From Roseateles sp. (GTDB taxonomy: Bacteria; Pseudomonadota; Gammaproteobacteria; Burkholderiales; Burkholderiaceae_C), in assembly GCF_019237615.1 (NCBI RefSeq), contig NZ_JAFAGT010000085.1:1-64000 (forward strand): a stretch of DNA of 64,000 nt, read 5' to 3'. Shown piece after piece: positions 53,164 through 62,791 of the stretch. The position numbers were made by a program, and so were the translations under genes. Every line of letters begins with the position of its first letter. Position 1 is the first letter of the stretch. The notes below the pieces were generated by a model. It was not told where the DNA came from and searched no databases. It was given only the letters and a program-made list of their open reading frames with translations.

Positions 53164-53808
53164 ATGCACCGCCTCGCGCCGTTGCTGCTGGCATGCGGCC
53201 TGGCGACCGCCCAGGTGCAGTCGCCCGGCCAGGTGCAGCTCAACGGCATGCTGGGCAGCCGGGCGGCCCTGCTCATCATCGACGGTGAACCGCGCACCGT
53301 CGCCGTCGGCGACACGGCGATGGGCGTCAGGCTCATCGCGCTGGAGGAAGGCCGCGCCGTCGTCGAGTACGGCGGCCGGCGCCAGACACTGGCCCTGGGC
53401 GCCTCGCCAGGCCGTGTCGTCGCACAAGTCGTCGAGCCTCCTCGCCAGATCGTGCTGCCCATGGGCGGCGGCGGCCATTACACGACCATGGGCACGATCA
53501 ACGGCCAGGTCACGAGCTTTCTCGTCGACACCGGCGCCACCAACGTGTCCATCAGCCAGGTCGAGGCTGAGAAGCTGGGTCTGCGCTACATGTACGGCAA
53601 GCGCGTCGTCACGCAGACCGCCAACGGCATCGTGCCGGCCTACCAACTCCAGCTCAGCAGCGTGCGGATCGGAGATCTGGAGGTGCGCGACGTCGACGCC
53701 ATCGTCATCCCCGGCGTCATGAGCCATGTGCTGCTGGGCAACAGCTTCCTGAACCGCTTCCGGATGCGGCGCGATAACGACACCATGACGCTGGAACTGC
53801 GCTACTGA
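53164..53808 (+). CDS. Retropepsin-like (TIGR02281-type) aspartic protease
   Basis: GHYTTMGTINGQVTSFLVDTGATNVSISQVEAEKLGL...GVMSHVLLGNSFLNRFRM. Confidence 0.88.
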   Translation: MHRLAPLLLACGLATAQVQSPGQVQLNGMLGSRAALLIIDGEPRTVAVGDTAMGVRLIALEEGRAVVEYGGRRQTLALGASPGRVVAQVVEPPRQIVLPMGGGGHYTTMGTINGQVTSFLVDTGATNVSISQVEAEKLGLRYMYGKRVVTQTANGIVPAYQLQLSSVRIGDLEVRDVDAIVIPGVMSHVLLGNSFLNRFRMRRDNDTMTLELRY

Positions 53809-53864
53809 TCGCCGCTGACGGCCTTCTGCAAGAATCCGGCGCTCACTCTCGCCGGCCCGTCCAG

Positions 53865-56672
53865 ATGACCCGTCACCACGCTCTGCTATCCAGCCTGCTG
53901 GCCGCCCTGCTGACCGCCGGCGCATTCGCGGCCCCGGCCCCGGACGCCGCCAAGGCCGCGCGCTTCTACGAAGACGCGTTGCAGCGCTACGAGAAGCACG
54001 ACATCCCCGGCGCCATCATCCAGCTCAAGAACGCGCTGCAGGCCGACAAGAGCCAGTTGCCCGTGCATGTGCTGCTGGGCAAGGCCCTGCTGGCCAACAG
54101 CGAGCCGGCGGCGGCGGCGTTCGAGCTCGGCGAGGCCATACGCCTGGGCGTCAACCGCGCCGAGGTCGCCGTCGCCCTCGCCATGGCCCTGAATGCCCAG
54201 GGCAAGCAGCCGCAGATGCTGGATGACCCGCGCCTGCAGCCCGCCGGTCTGCCGCCGGGCATCCGGCTGCAGCTGATGCTGGAGCGCGCGCTGGCCCAGT
54301 CCGACATGGGCGACACCAAGGCAGCGCTTGCCAGTGTCCTGGAGGCCCGCGCCCTCAACCCCGGCGACGTGAACGGCTGGCTCGCGGAGGTGCCCCTGCG
54401 CGTGCGCAACCGCCAGTTCGCCGAGGCGCATGCCGCCGCCGACCAGGCCCTCAAGCTCGCGCCCGACAACGCAGAGGCGCTCTACCAGAAGGCCTCCATC
54501 CACCACGCCAATGGCCACATCGTCCAGGCCCTGGCAGGTTACGAGCGTGCCATCGCGGCCCAGCCCAGGCATGGCGAGTCCCATCTGGCGCGGGCCGGTC
54601 TGCTGGTCGACCTGGGCCGCGACGCCGACGCCCTGTCCGAGGTGAACGCCTTGCAGGCCCTCAAGCCCAACGACCCGCGCGGCGCCTATCTGCGTGCCGT
54701 GCTGGCCGAGCGCGCCAACGACAAGGCCGCCGCGCGCGCCGCGCTGAAGCGCATCACGGACCTGCTGGACCCCGTCCCCATCGAGTACATCCGCTACCGC
54801 ACGCAGCTGCTCATGCTCAACGGCCTGGCGCATTACGACCTCGGCGAGCTGGAGAAGGCCAAGCCCTTCCTGGAACTCGCGGCGCGCCAGCAGCCCGGCA
54901 GCCCGCTGACCAAGTTGCTGGCCCAGATCGCGCTGAGCGAGCCCAATGTCGGCCGCGCCATCGAGCTGCTGGACGCCTACGTGAAGGCCCGCCCCGGCGA
55001 CGGCCAGGCCTTGCTGATGCTGGCATCGGCGCACATGAGCCAGGGCCGGCATGCGCGCGCCACCGCGCTGATGCAGGAGGCGCTGCGCGCCAAGGACGCC
55101 CCCGAGTACCGCACGGCCCTGGGCCTGTCTCTGCTGCAGAGCGGCAAGATCGCGCCGGCCGCAGACGAGCTCGCCAGGGCCTACAAGGCCGACCCCAGGC
55201 AGACCTATGCCGGGCTGGCGCTGATCACCGTGTATCTGCGCGAGGGCCAGGTACCCAAGGCGCTGGCCGTCGCCGACACGCTGGCCCGCGCCAACCCGAA
55301 CAACGCCACCGTCCTCATGGTCCAGGCCTATGCCAAGACCCAGGCCGGCGATGTGGCAGGCGGCCGCGCGGGCTACGAAAACGCCCTCAAGCTGGACCCC
55401 AGGCTGACGGAGGCCCGCCTCGGCCTCGTCCGCATCGACGCGGCGGCCGGCAACTTCGACGCCGCCAACAAGCGGCTGCGCGAAATGCTGAGGGGTGACG
55501 AACGCAACAGCACGGTGCTGTTCGAGCTGGCCCTGCTGCATGAGCGCCAAGGCAAGGACGACGAGGCGCTGAAATGGCTTGAAAGTGCCGCCGACGCCTC
55601 CGGCGCCCGCGACACCCGGGCCAACTTCGCCCTCGTCGCCTGGCATCTGCGCAAGGGCCAGCCGGCGCGCGCCTCCGATGCCGCCAAGATCCTGCTGGCC
55701 AAGCTGCCCGACGACGTCGAGGCCCTGCAGGCCTATGCCGGCGCCCAGGCCGCCAACGGCGACCCGGCAGGCGCCAAGTCGACGCTGACGCAGGCCGCGC
55801 GCCGGGCCGCGTTCGACTCGCCGCGGCTGCTCGAGGTCGCGCGCCAGCAGGTCGGCATCAAGGACTACGCCGCCGCTGCCTACAGCCTGGACAAGGCCCT
55901 CAGCGGCAGCCCCGACTTCATGCCGGCCATGGCCATGCTGTCCAGCATCGAGCTGGCCCAGGGCGATGCCGCCAAGGCCGAGCAGCGTGCCAGGCAGGTC
56001 ATCCAGACGGCGCCCAAATCGGCCATGGGCTACAACCTGCTGGCGGAGGTCGCGCTCTATCGCGGCCAGGGCGCGGCCGCCGTCGACGCGCTGCGCAAGG
56101 CGCACGACATCGAGAAGTCCCAGGCCAGCCTCACGCGGCTGATGCAGGCCGTCGGCAACCAGAATGGCCCCAAGGCCGCCACCGACCTCGGCGAGGCCTG
56201 GCTCAAGCGCAACCCCGGCGACCTGGCCGTGCGCAGCGCCGTCGCCGAACAGGACCTGCGCGGCCGCGACTTCAAGTCGGCCCGCGCGCAGTACGAGGCC
56301 ATCCTGAAGCAGCGCCCCAACCACGCCGAGACGCTGAACAACCTTGCCAACCTGCTGATGCTGACCCGGGACCCGGGTGCCTTGGCCATGGCGGAGCGTG
56401 CTTACAAGGTCGACACGCGCAACCCCAAGCTCATGGACACGGCGGGCTGGGCCAATCACCTGGCCGGCAATGGCGAACGGGCGCTGCAGCTGCTGCGCGA
56501 GGCGCGCCTGCGCGCGCCGGACGTGCCCGAGATCCGCTATCACCTCGCCGTGGTGCTGGCCAAGACGGGGCGCAAGGGCGAGGCCCGAGAGGAGCTGAAT
56601 GCCGCGCTGCGGACCAACACGGGCTTCGCCGCGGCGGACGATGCCAAGAAATTACTGTCCACCCTCAACTGA
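53865..56672 (+). CDS. PEP-CTERM system TPR-repeat protein PrsT-like
   Basis: 935 aa, signal peptide, tandem TPR; AARFYEDALQRYEKHDIPGAIIQLKNALQADKSQLPVHVLLGKALLANSEPAAAAFELGEAIRLG; next to a PEP-CTERM gene. Confidence 0.85.
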   Translation: MTRHHALLSSLLAALLTAGAFAAPAPDAAKAARFYEDALQRYEKHDIPGAIIQLKNALQADKSQLPVHVLLGKALLANSEPAAAAFELGEAIRLGVNRAEVAVALAMALNAQGKQPQMLDDPRLQPAGLPPGIRLQLMLERALAQSDMGDTKAALASVLEARALNPGDVNGWLAEVPLRVRNRQFAEAHAAADQALKLAPDNAEALYQKASIHHANGHIVQALAGYERAIAAQPRHGESHLARAGLLVDLGRDADALSEVNALQALKPNDPRGAYLRAVLAERANDKAAARAALKRITDLLDPVPIEYIRYRTQLLMLNGLAHYDLGELEKAKPFLELAARQQPGSPLTKLLAQIALSEPNVGRAIELLDAYVKARPGDGQALLMLASAHMSQGRHARATALMQEALRAKDAPEYRTALGLSLLQSGKIAPAADELARAYKADPRQTYAGLALITVYLREGQVPKALAVADTLARANPNNATVLMVQAYAKTQAGDVAGGRAGYENALKLDPRLTEARLGLVRIDAAAGNFDAANKRLREMLRGDERNSTVLFELALLHERQGKDDEALKWLESAADASGARDTRANFALVAWHLRKGQPARASDAAKILLAKLPDDVEALQAYAGAQAANGDPAGAKSTLTQAARRAAFDSPRLLEVARQQVGIKDYAAAAYSLDKALSGSPDFMPAMAMLSSIELAQGDAAKAEQRARQVIQTAPKSAMGYNLLAEVALYRGQGAAAVDALRKAHDIEKSQASLTRLMQAVGNQNGPKAATDLGEAWLKRNPGDLAVRSAVAEQDLRGRDFKSARAQYEAILKQRPNHAETLNNLANLLMLTRDPGALAMAERAYKVDTRNPKLMDTAGWANHLAGNGERALQLLREARLRAPDVPEIRYHLAVVLAKTGRKGEAREELNAALRTNTGFAAADDAKKLLSTLN

Positions 56673-56773
56673 GGGGGCCGAGGCCCTGGCGCCGGCGTCG
56701 GATGTTTTTACAATTTTTAGCACGCCAGACGTGGCAATTCGGCAAACGCTTGAGCGGCAAGGAATTTCTCGGA

Positions 56774-56790
56774 CTGGCATTGAATCTGCT
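56774..56790 (+). promoter_or_regulatory. Candidate sigma-54 (RpoN) -24/-12 promoter
   Basis: CTGGCATTGAATCTGCT: GG (56776-56777)-N10-GC (56788-56789), ~50 nt upstream of the PEP-CTERM ATG. Confidence 0.75.
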
Positions 56791-56839
56791 TGGCTTGTTC
56801 GAAATTTGACCGCCGGCTGGCGACTACCAAGGAAAACCG

Positions 56840-57751
56840 ATGAACGTCCGCTCCATTCGCATGACCGCTCTCACGGCGCTCATCGCCGGTCTGGCCTGGA
56901 GCGGCGCCGCCCAGGCCTATTGGGGCCTGGACACCACGCCGACCGCAACGGTCAACGACAGCGCCGCGACGGCGCAGAACCCCTACACCGTCAAGATGTC
57001 GGGCTTCTACGTCAGCAACACGCTGAACGCCTCCAACAAGCTGTCCGGTAACTGGACCGCCGGCACGCTGACCCAGTACGCCGGCAACGGCCAGGGCATG
57101 AGCACCGGCACCGACTCCGGCTCGCCGTACCACGCGCTGGACAACAACGGCAACACCGAAGGCGTGCTGCTGTCCTTCAGTGCCTCCACGGTGCTGACCA
57201 GCATCGGCCTGGGCTACACGGCCACCACCGGCCCGGCCGAGTACGGCTGCGTCAGCAACGGCGCCGTCGTCGGCACGGTCCTCGGCAGCGCGGCCTGCAG
57301 CAAGGGCACCAAGACCAGCGACGTGACGGTCGACGTCTCCGTCTTCCGCTGGACCGGCACCAGCGCCCCGACGCTGGCTGGCACGGCCGCCGGCACGATG
57401 GGCGGCTGGGAGCTGGTCGGCAACTACGGCGACTTCATCCTGGACACGACCAACCCCTACAACCTGGTCAACAGCGCCGGCAAGACGTCCAGCTGGTGGC
57501 TGATCACGGCCTACAACAGCGGCTTCACGCAAAGCGCGGGCACCGAGAACCGCGGCACGCTGACCGATGGCGACGACTACTTCAAGCTGTACGCCGTGGC
57601 GGGCAACAAATGCACGGGCACCGTCAATGCAAACGGCGTCTGCGGCGGCACGACCACCAACGTGCCCGAGCCGGCCACGCTGGCCCTGGCCAGCGTCGCG
57701 CTGATCGGCGTGGCCGGCCTGCGCCGCCGCCAGCCCAAGGCCAACGCCTGA
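56840..57751 (+). CDS. PEP-CTERM sorting domain surface protein
   Basis: Signal peptide ...AAQAYWGLD; C-terminus NVPEPATLALASVALIGVAGLRRRQPKANA = PEP motif, hydrophobic helix, Arg-rich tail. Confidence 0.93.
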   Translation: MNVRSIRMTALTALIAGLAWSGAAQAYWGLDTTPTATVNDSAATAQNPYTVKMSGFYVSNTLNASNKLSGNWTAGTLTQYAGNGQGMSTGTDSGSPYHALDNNGNTEGVLLSFSASTVLTSIGLGYTATTGPAEYGCVSNGAVVGTVLGSAACSKGTKTSDVTVDVSVFRWTGTSAPTLAGTAAGTMGGWELVGNYGDFILDTTNPYNLVNSAGKTSSWWLITAYNSGFTQSAGTENRGTLTDGDDYFKLYAVAGNKCTGTVNANGVCGGTTTNVPEPATLALASVALIGVAGLRRRQPKANA

Positions 57752-57833
57752 CGCCGGCCCGGGCCCTGGCTCGAAAGGCTCCCTTCGGGGCCAATGCCAG
57801 TCAGCCAAGCCCGCAGAGAGGCCGACCCGATAC

Positions 57834-57865
57834 AAGGGGAACGTGTTGAGCACGTTCCCCTTTTT
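57834..57865 (+). terminator. Rho-independent terminator after the PEP-CTERM gene
   Basis: AAGGGGAACGTG - TTGAG - CACGTTCCCCTT followed by TTT. Confidence 0.85.
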
Positions 57866-57867
57866 GC

Positions 57868-58500
57868 TTGATGGGCCTGCTTGAGAGTGCGCTGCGCCAG
57901 CCCCTGCCCCGAGTTCCCGAGCGGCTCGATGAACTCAGCGCCTTGATCGATCCAAGCTGGATCAATCAGGCGCTGGCAGCCAGCGGGAAGGGCTCGATCC
58001 GCAGCCGCAAGCTGCCAGCCGAGCATGCCGTCTGGCTGGTGATTGGCCTGGCGCTGTTTCGCAACCGGCCGCTGTGGCAGGTGGTTGAGCAACTGGATCT
58101 GAGCCTGGACGGGCAACCGCTGCCTGCGCCCAGCGCCAGCGTGCAGGCTCGCCAGCGCCTGGGTGAAGAGCCTCTGGCCGAGTTGTCTGGCCTGTTGACC
58201 CGGGCTTGGAATCGTGCCCCGCGGCACGTGCACGGCGCGCCGCTGAGGGTGCTGGCCGTGGACGGCGTGGTGTGGCCGGCACCGGACACGCCAGACAACC
58301 GCGAGCAACTGGGCAGCTGCAGCACCCAGCACGGCCCGCTGCCCTGGCCACAGATCCGTGCGACCTGTCTGATGGACGCACGCAGCCATGAGCTGCTGGA
58401 TGCCAAGCTTGGCGGCATGGCCTGCGGTGAGCTGGGTCTGGCGGCGCAGTTGCAAGGACGGGAGCATGCCCTGAGCCATGAACTCGCAAAGACTGTTCAT
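57868..58500 (+). mobile_element. Truncated IS4-family transposase (N-terminal part only)
   Basis: ESALRQPLPRVPERLDELSALIDPSWINQALAASGKGSIRSRKLPAEHAVWLVIGLALFRNRPLWQVVEQL...VLAVDGVVWPAPDTPDN...; homology appears to end near 58490, then hipB. Confidence 0.8.
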
Positions 58501-58540
58501 GCTGACTTATTTGTCAATTAAGTCTACACTTACATACATT

Positions 58541-58867
58541 ATGCGTAGAAGGGACCCGACCAGCGAACCCCTTGAGGTTACCCAGTTTGTGGGTGACGTT
58601 GGCGTACGCATCCGGGTAATGCGACTGGCACGAGGATTGACCCAGAAGGACTTGGCAGAGCGAGCTGACATCAGCCGACTGACTCTCATGGCCATCGAGG
58701 CTGGTTCGTTTGGCAGCAGGTTTGCAGATGTGGCCCGGTTGCTCTGGGTCTTGGATGACGTGAGCCTTCAGGCCTCGCTGGCCACGGCGGCCCAGGACCC
58801 GGCATATCAGGACGCTGTACGGGGAAACCTCCCGCGCTTCAAGAGCCGCAAGAAGGACCTCGAATGA
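58541..58867 (+). CDS. HipB-like helix-turn-helix antitoxin
   Basis: VGVRIRVMRLARGLTQKDLAERADISRLTLMAIEAGSFGSRFADVARLLWVLD; stop overlaps hipA start. Confidence 0.85.
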   Translation: MRRRDPTSEPLEVTQFVGDVGVRIRVMRLARGLTQKDLAERADISRLTLMAIEAGSFGSRFADVARLLWVLDDVSLQASLATAAQDPAYQDAVRGNLPRFKSRKKDLE

Positions 58868-60090
58868 CACGCCGAGCTCCAGTGTTCCGATGGACTATCG
58901 ACCAGGCGACAAAGACCCGCGTTCCGATCCGCGTTGGCGAGCTGACGCAGGAGTCTTCTCGGTGGGAGTTCGTGTTTGACCCTGATTATTTGGCGCGTGG
59001 CTCGGATGCATGGGAACTGGACCCCACCGGAATTCGCACGAAGCAGTGCTCCCCGTTCACGCGAGTTGGCTCCGTGCCCTTTCCTGTCTTTTGTGACGTG
59101 GCCCTCTCGGGATGGACCCTGGACCTTCTGAAGAAGAACGCTTCCCGAAGCGCTGAAGGTGAGGAGCCCTGGGGTTGGTGGGAGCGGCTGGTTTACGCTC
59201 CCGTCGACGGCTTTGGGGCCCTGTTCGTTGGAGACATTCAGGGACGACCGGACGCTATTGGCACCATTGCGCATGCGCTGCACAACCTGACCAGGGACTC
59301 GTTGACCGAAGGCCCGCTGGCCTCGTCGTCCGGAGCGATGGGAGGCGAGAGGCCAAAGGTCGCGCTGCACTTCGAACTCGAGGACGGACGCCTCGTGCCG
59401 ACGTTGCTCAAGTTTGCGCTCCCAAACGAACGGTTTGACAGCGTCATCGCCGAGGCCACCGCGCTGACGCTAGCAGCTGGACTCGGGATGCAGGTGCCGT
59501 TCCATCAGGTGATGTGGTTTAACGACGTCCCGGCACTTGCCATTGAACGGTTCGACCGCCAAGGGGAGGACAAGCAGCTTTGGCACTGCGTGAGCGCTGC
59601 AACCGCGCTCGACCTTGTGCCAGGCGCTGACGTTGAGGACCCCAAGCAAAATTACGTCAGGCTTCGGTCCAAACTCAAACGCGTCGAAGACAGCCGCGAG
59701 CTGTTCGAACGCATCGTCCTGAACGGTGCGGTTGGCAACACCGACGACCATCCCTGGAATACCAGCCTGCGCCAGTTGGGCCCGGGAGATTGGGAGTTGT
59801 CGCCGTTGTACGACGTATTGCCGTTCTCTGAGCGGCAAGGCGTGCCGGCGTTCAGCATGGACCTGACCAAGAAGCGTCCTTCCCGCGCGGCCACGCGTGC
59901 CAACCTCGTGGCCGCAGGAAGGCAAATTGCTGCGCTTGATGAGAAGGACGTGCTTCAGCGAATTGACCGGACGACCACCTACGTTCGAGAGAACTGGCGA
60001 AAGGCCTTCGAGGCGCACAGCCGGCCCTCCAAGGAAGTTCCGGTCGAGGACTGGAAGCGCGTTTTCGAGCACGACTGGATTGCCCTTTAA
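58864..60090 (+). CDS. HipA-family serine/threonine kinase toxin
   Basis: GAMGGERPKVALH, LAIERFDRQGED, GNTDDHPWNTSLR, LSPLYDVLP motifs. Confidence 0.88.
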   Translation: MTRRAPVFRWTIDQATKTRVPIRVGELTQESSRWEFVFDPDYLARGSDAWELDPTGIRTKQCSPFTRVGSVPFPVFCDVALSGWTLDLLKKNASRSAEGEEPWGWWERLVYAPVDGFGALFVGDIQGRPDAIGTIAHALHNLTRDSLTEGPLASSSGAMGGERPKVALHFELEDGRLVPTLLKFALPNERFDSVIAEATALTLAAGLGMQVPFHQVMWFNDVPALAIERFDRQGEDKQLWHCVSAATALDLVPGADVEDPKQNYVRLRSKLKRVEDSRELFERIVLNGAVGNTDDHPWNTSLRQLGPGDWELSPLYDVLPFSERQGVPAFSMDLTKKRPSRAATRANLVAAGRQIAALDEKDVLQRIDRTTTYVRENWRKAFEAHSRPSKEVPVEDWKRVFEHDWIAL

Positions 60091-60434
60091 CGAGCAACGC
60101 GGAAGTCGCAACGGGTGCGCGATGTGCTCATGCTCGACTCACCTTCAGTCTTGCCGTTGGTGCCTGGAGGACCGGCAACTGAAACCCAGCGCTCGCGGCC
60201 GCAGGGCTTCGACGGCCCTGGCGTAAAGCTTCCATGACCGCACCAGGAGGGCTTGAGACCCTTCCGAGGCGTCGCCGCCACGAACTTGCCTGTCCGGCCG
60301 GCTCCGCCGCCCAGGCCCTCAACCGGCGGAGTTCTGGGCCACCTGCATCGCGGCCCTGTCCCTGGCCGGACAGCCGGGATGCGAACGACCGTGCTAAAAA
60401 GCCCGGCATTCCCATCACGACGACACAGCGAGAC

Positions 60435-61634
60435 ATGGACCTCAACTTCACCGAGGCGGAGCTGGCCTTCCGCACCGAGGTACGCGACTGGGTGCGGGCC
60501 AACCTGCCGTCCGACATCGCCCACAAGGTGCGGCATGCGCTGCGCCTGAGCAAGGACGACCTGCAGCGCTGGGCCAAGATCCTGGGCGCCAAGGGCTGGC
60601 ATGGCTGGGCCTGGCCCAAGCAGTTCGGCGGCCCGGGCTGGAACGCCGTGCAGCGCCACCTGTTCGAGGAGGAATGCGCCCTCGCCTGCGCACCACGCAT
60701 CGTGCCCTTCGGCCCGGTGATGGTGGCACCGGTCATCATGGCCTTCGGCACGCCCGAGCAGCAACAGCGCTTCCTGCCGGGCATCATGAGCGGCGAGGTC
60801 TGGTGGAGCCAGGGCTACAGCGAACCCGGCTCGGGCTCGGACCTGGCCTCACTGAAGTGCCGCGCCGAGCGCCAGGGCGACAAGTACATCGTCAACGGCC
60901 AGAAGACCTGGACCACGCTGGGCCAGTACGGCGACTGGATCTTCTGCCTGGTGCGCACCTCCACCGAGGGCAAGCCGCAGACCGGCATCAGCTTCCTGCT
61001 GATCGACATGAAGTCGCCCGGCGTGAGCGTCAAGCCCATCATCATGCTGGACGGCGAGCACGAGGTGAACGAAGTCTGGTTCGACAACGTCGAGGTGCCG
61101 GCGGAGAACCTGATCGGCGAGGAGAACAAGGGCTGGACCTATGCCAAGCACCTGCTCTCGCACGAGCGCACCAATATCGCCGACGTGAACCGCGCCAAGC
61201 GCGAGCTGGAGCGGCTCAAGCGCATCGCCAAGGCCGAGGGCCTGCTGGACGATGCCCGCTTCCGCGACCAGATCGCACTGTGCGAGGTGGACGTCGTCGC
61301 GCTGGAGATGATGGTGCTGCGCGTGCTGTCCGGCGAGCGCAGCGGCAAGCAGCCACTGGACGTCGCCGGCCTCCTGAAGATCCGCGGCAGCGAGCTGCAG
61401 CAGCGCTACACCGAGTTGATGATGCTGGCCGGCGGCCCTATGGCCCTGCCCTACATCCACGAGGCCATGGAGGCCGGCTGGCAGGGCGACCAATGGCTGG
61501 GCGGCGCGTGGATGGGCGGGGCCTCGCACGCCATCCCGCTGACGGGCAACTACCTCAACGTCCGCAAGACGACGATCTATGGCGGGTCCAACGAAGTGCA
61601 GCGCAACATCGTCGCGCAGACCGTGCTCGGCTGA
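60435..61634 (+). CDS. Acyl-CoA dehydrogenase, larger subunit type
   Basis: MDLNFTEAELAFRTEVRDWVRANLPSDI...WWSQGYSEPGSGSDLASLKCRAERQGDKYIVNGQKTWTT...TIYGGSNEVQRNIVAQTVLG. Confidence 0.93.
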   Translation: MDLNFTEAELAFRTEVRDWVRANLPSDIAHKVRHALRLSKDDLQRWAKILGAKGWHGWAWPKQFGGPGWNAVQRHLFEEECALACAPRIVPFGPVMVAPVIMAFGTPEQQQRFLPGIMSGEVWWSQGYSEPGSGSDLASLKCRAERQGDKYIVNGQKTWTTLGQYGDWIFCLVRTSTEGKPQTGISFLLIDMKSPGVSVKPIIMLDGEHEVNEVWFDNVEVPAENLIGEENKGWTYAKHLLSHERTNIADVNRAKRELERLKRIAKAEGLLDDARFRDQIALCEVDVVALEMMVLRVLSGERSGKQPLDVAGLLKIRGSELQQRYTELMMLAGGPMALPYIHEAMEAGWQGDQWLGGAWMGGASHAIPLTGNYLNVRKTTIYGGSNEVQRNIVAQTVLG

Positions 61635-61647
61635 CAGGGAGACAGAG

Positions 61648-62775
61648 ATGGATTTCGATTTCAGCGAAGACCAGCAGGCCTTGCGAGACGCCGTGCGCCG
61701 CTTCATCGACAAGGACTACGGTTTCGAGCGTCGCACGCGGATCGCGCGCGCCGGCGGCTTCGACCGCGACGCCTGGCAAGGCCTGGCGGGCCTGGGGCTG
61801 ACCGCGCTGGCCGTGCCCGAGGCCCACGGCGGCCTGGGCTTCGGTGCCGTCGAGGCGATGGTGGTCATGGAGGAGCTGGGCCGCGGCCTCGTGCTTGAGC
61901 CGGTCGCCCAGGGCGCGCTGATCGCGCCGGCGCTGCTGCGGCAGGCGCCCGACGAGCTGCAGGCGGCCTGGCTGCCGCGCATCGCCGGCGGCGAGGCCCT
62001 GGTGGTGCTGGCCCATCAGGAAGCCAAGTCACGCTACCGGCTGAACCGGGTCGCCACGCGCGTCGTCGACGGCAGGCTGAGCGGCGTGAAGAGCCTGGTG
62101 CCGGCCGGCGACATCGCCGACGCGTTCATCGTGCCGGCCCGCGTCGCCGGCGCCGATGACGCCCGGGACGGCATCGCCCTCTACCTCGTCGAGCGCTCGG
62201 CGGCCGGCGTGCACACGCGGCCCTATTCGCTCCACGACGGCTCGCGTGCCGCCGAGGTGCACCTCGACAACACGCCCGCCCAGCTCATCGCCGGCCCCGA
62301 GCAGGGCCTGGCGCTGCTGGAGCTTGCCGCCGACATCGGCATCGCCGCGCAGGCCGCCGAGGCCGTCGGCGTGATGGAGCGCTACCTCGCGCTGACCGTC
62401 GACTACCTGAACACGCGCAAACAGTTCGGCGTCGCTATCGCCAGCTTCCAGGCACTGCGCCACCGCACGGCCGACGCGAAGATGCAGCTGGAGCTGGCCC
62501 GCTCCATGAGCTATTACGCCACGCTGCGCCTGGGCGACGCGGAGCCGGTGCGCCGCCGCGCGCTCTCGCAGGCCAAGGTGCAGCTCGGCAACGCCATGCG
62601 CTTCGTCGGCCAGCAATGCACGCAGATGCACGGCGGCATCGGCGTCACCGACGAATATGCCGGCAGCCATTACTTCAAGCGCCTGACCGTCATGGAGATG
62701 CAGTGGGGCGACACCCTGCACCACCTCGGCGAAGTCAGCGCGCGGATGCAGGACACTGCGGGGGTGTTCGCCTAA
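61648..62775 (+). CDS. Acyl-CoA dehydrogenase, second subunit type
   Basis: MDFDFSEDQQALRDAVRRFIDKDYGFERR...RKQFGVAIASFQALRHRTADAKMQLELARSM...QMHGGIGVTDEYAGSHYFKRL. Confidence 0.92.
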   Translation: MDFDFSEDQQALRDAVRRFIDKDYGFERRTRIARAGGFDRDAWQGLAGLGLTALAVPEAHGGLGFGAVEAMVVMEELGRGLVLEPVAQGALIAPALLRQAPDELQAAWLPRIAGGEALVVLAHQEAKSRYRLNRVATRVVDGRLSGVKSLVPAGDIADAFIVPARVAGADDARDGIALYLVERSAAGVHTRPYSLHDGSRAAEVHLDNTPAQLIAGPEQGLALLELAADIGIAAQAAEAVGVMERYLALTVDYLNTRKQFGVAIASFQALRHRTADAKMQLELARSMSYYATLRLGDAEPVRRRALSQAKVQLGNAMRFVGQQCTQMHGGIGVTDEYAGSHYFKRLTVMEMQWGDTLHHLGEVSARMQDTAGVFA

Positions 62776-62791
62776 CCTTGGAGACCGCCCG

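Noticed and set aside
60091-60434. Possible ncRNA or hidden gene in the hipA to acyl-CoA dehydrogenase gap
   Set aside because: Frames give low-complexity text, no strong dyad or promoter seen by eye, and no missing IS4 C-terminus recognised; insufficient support.
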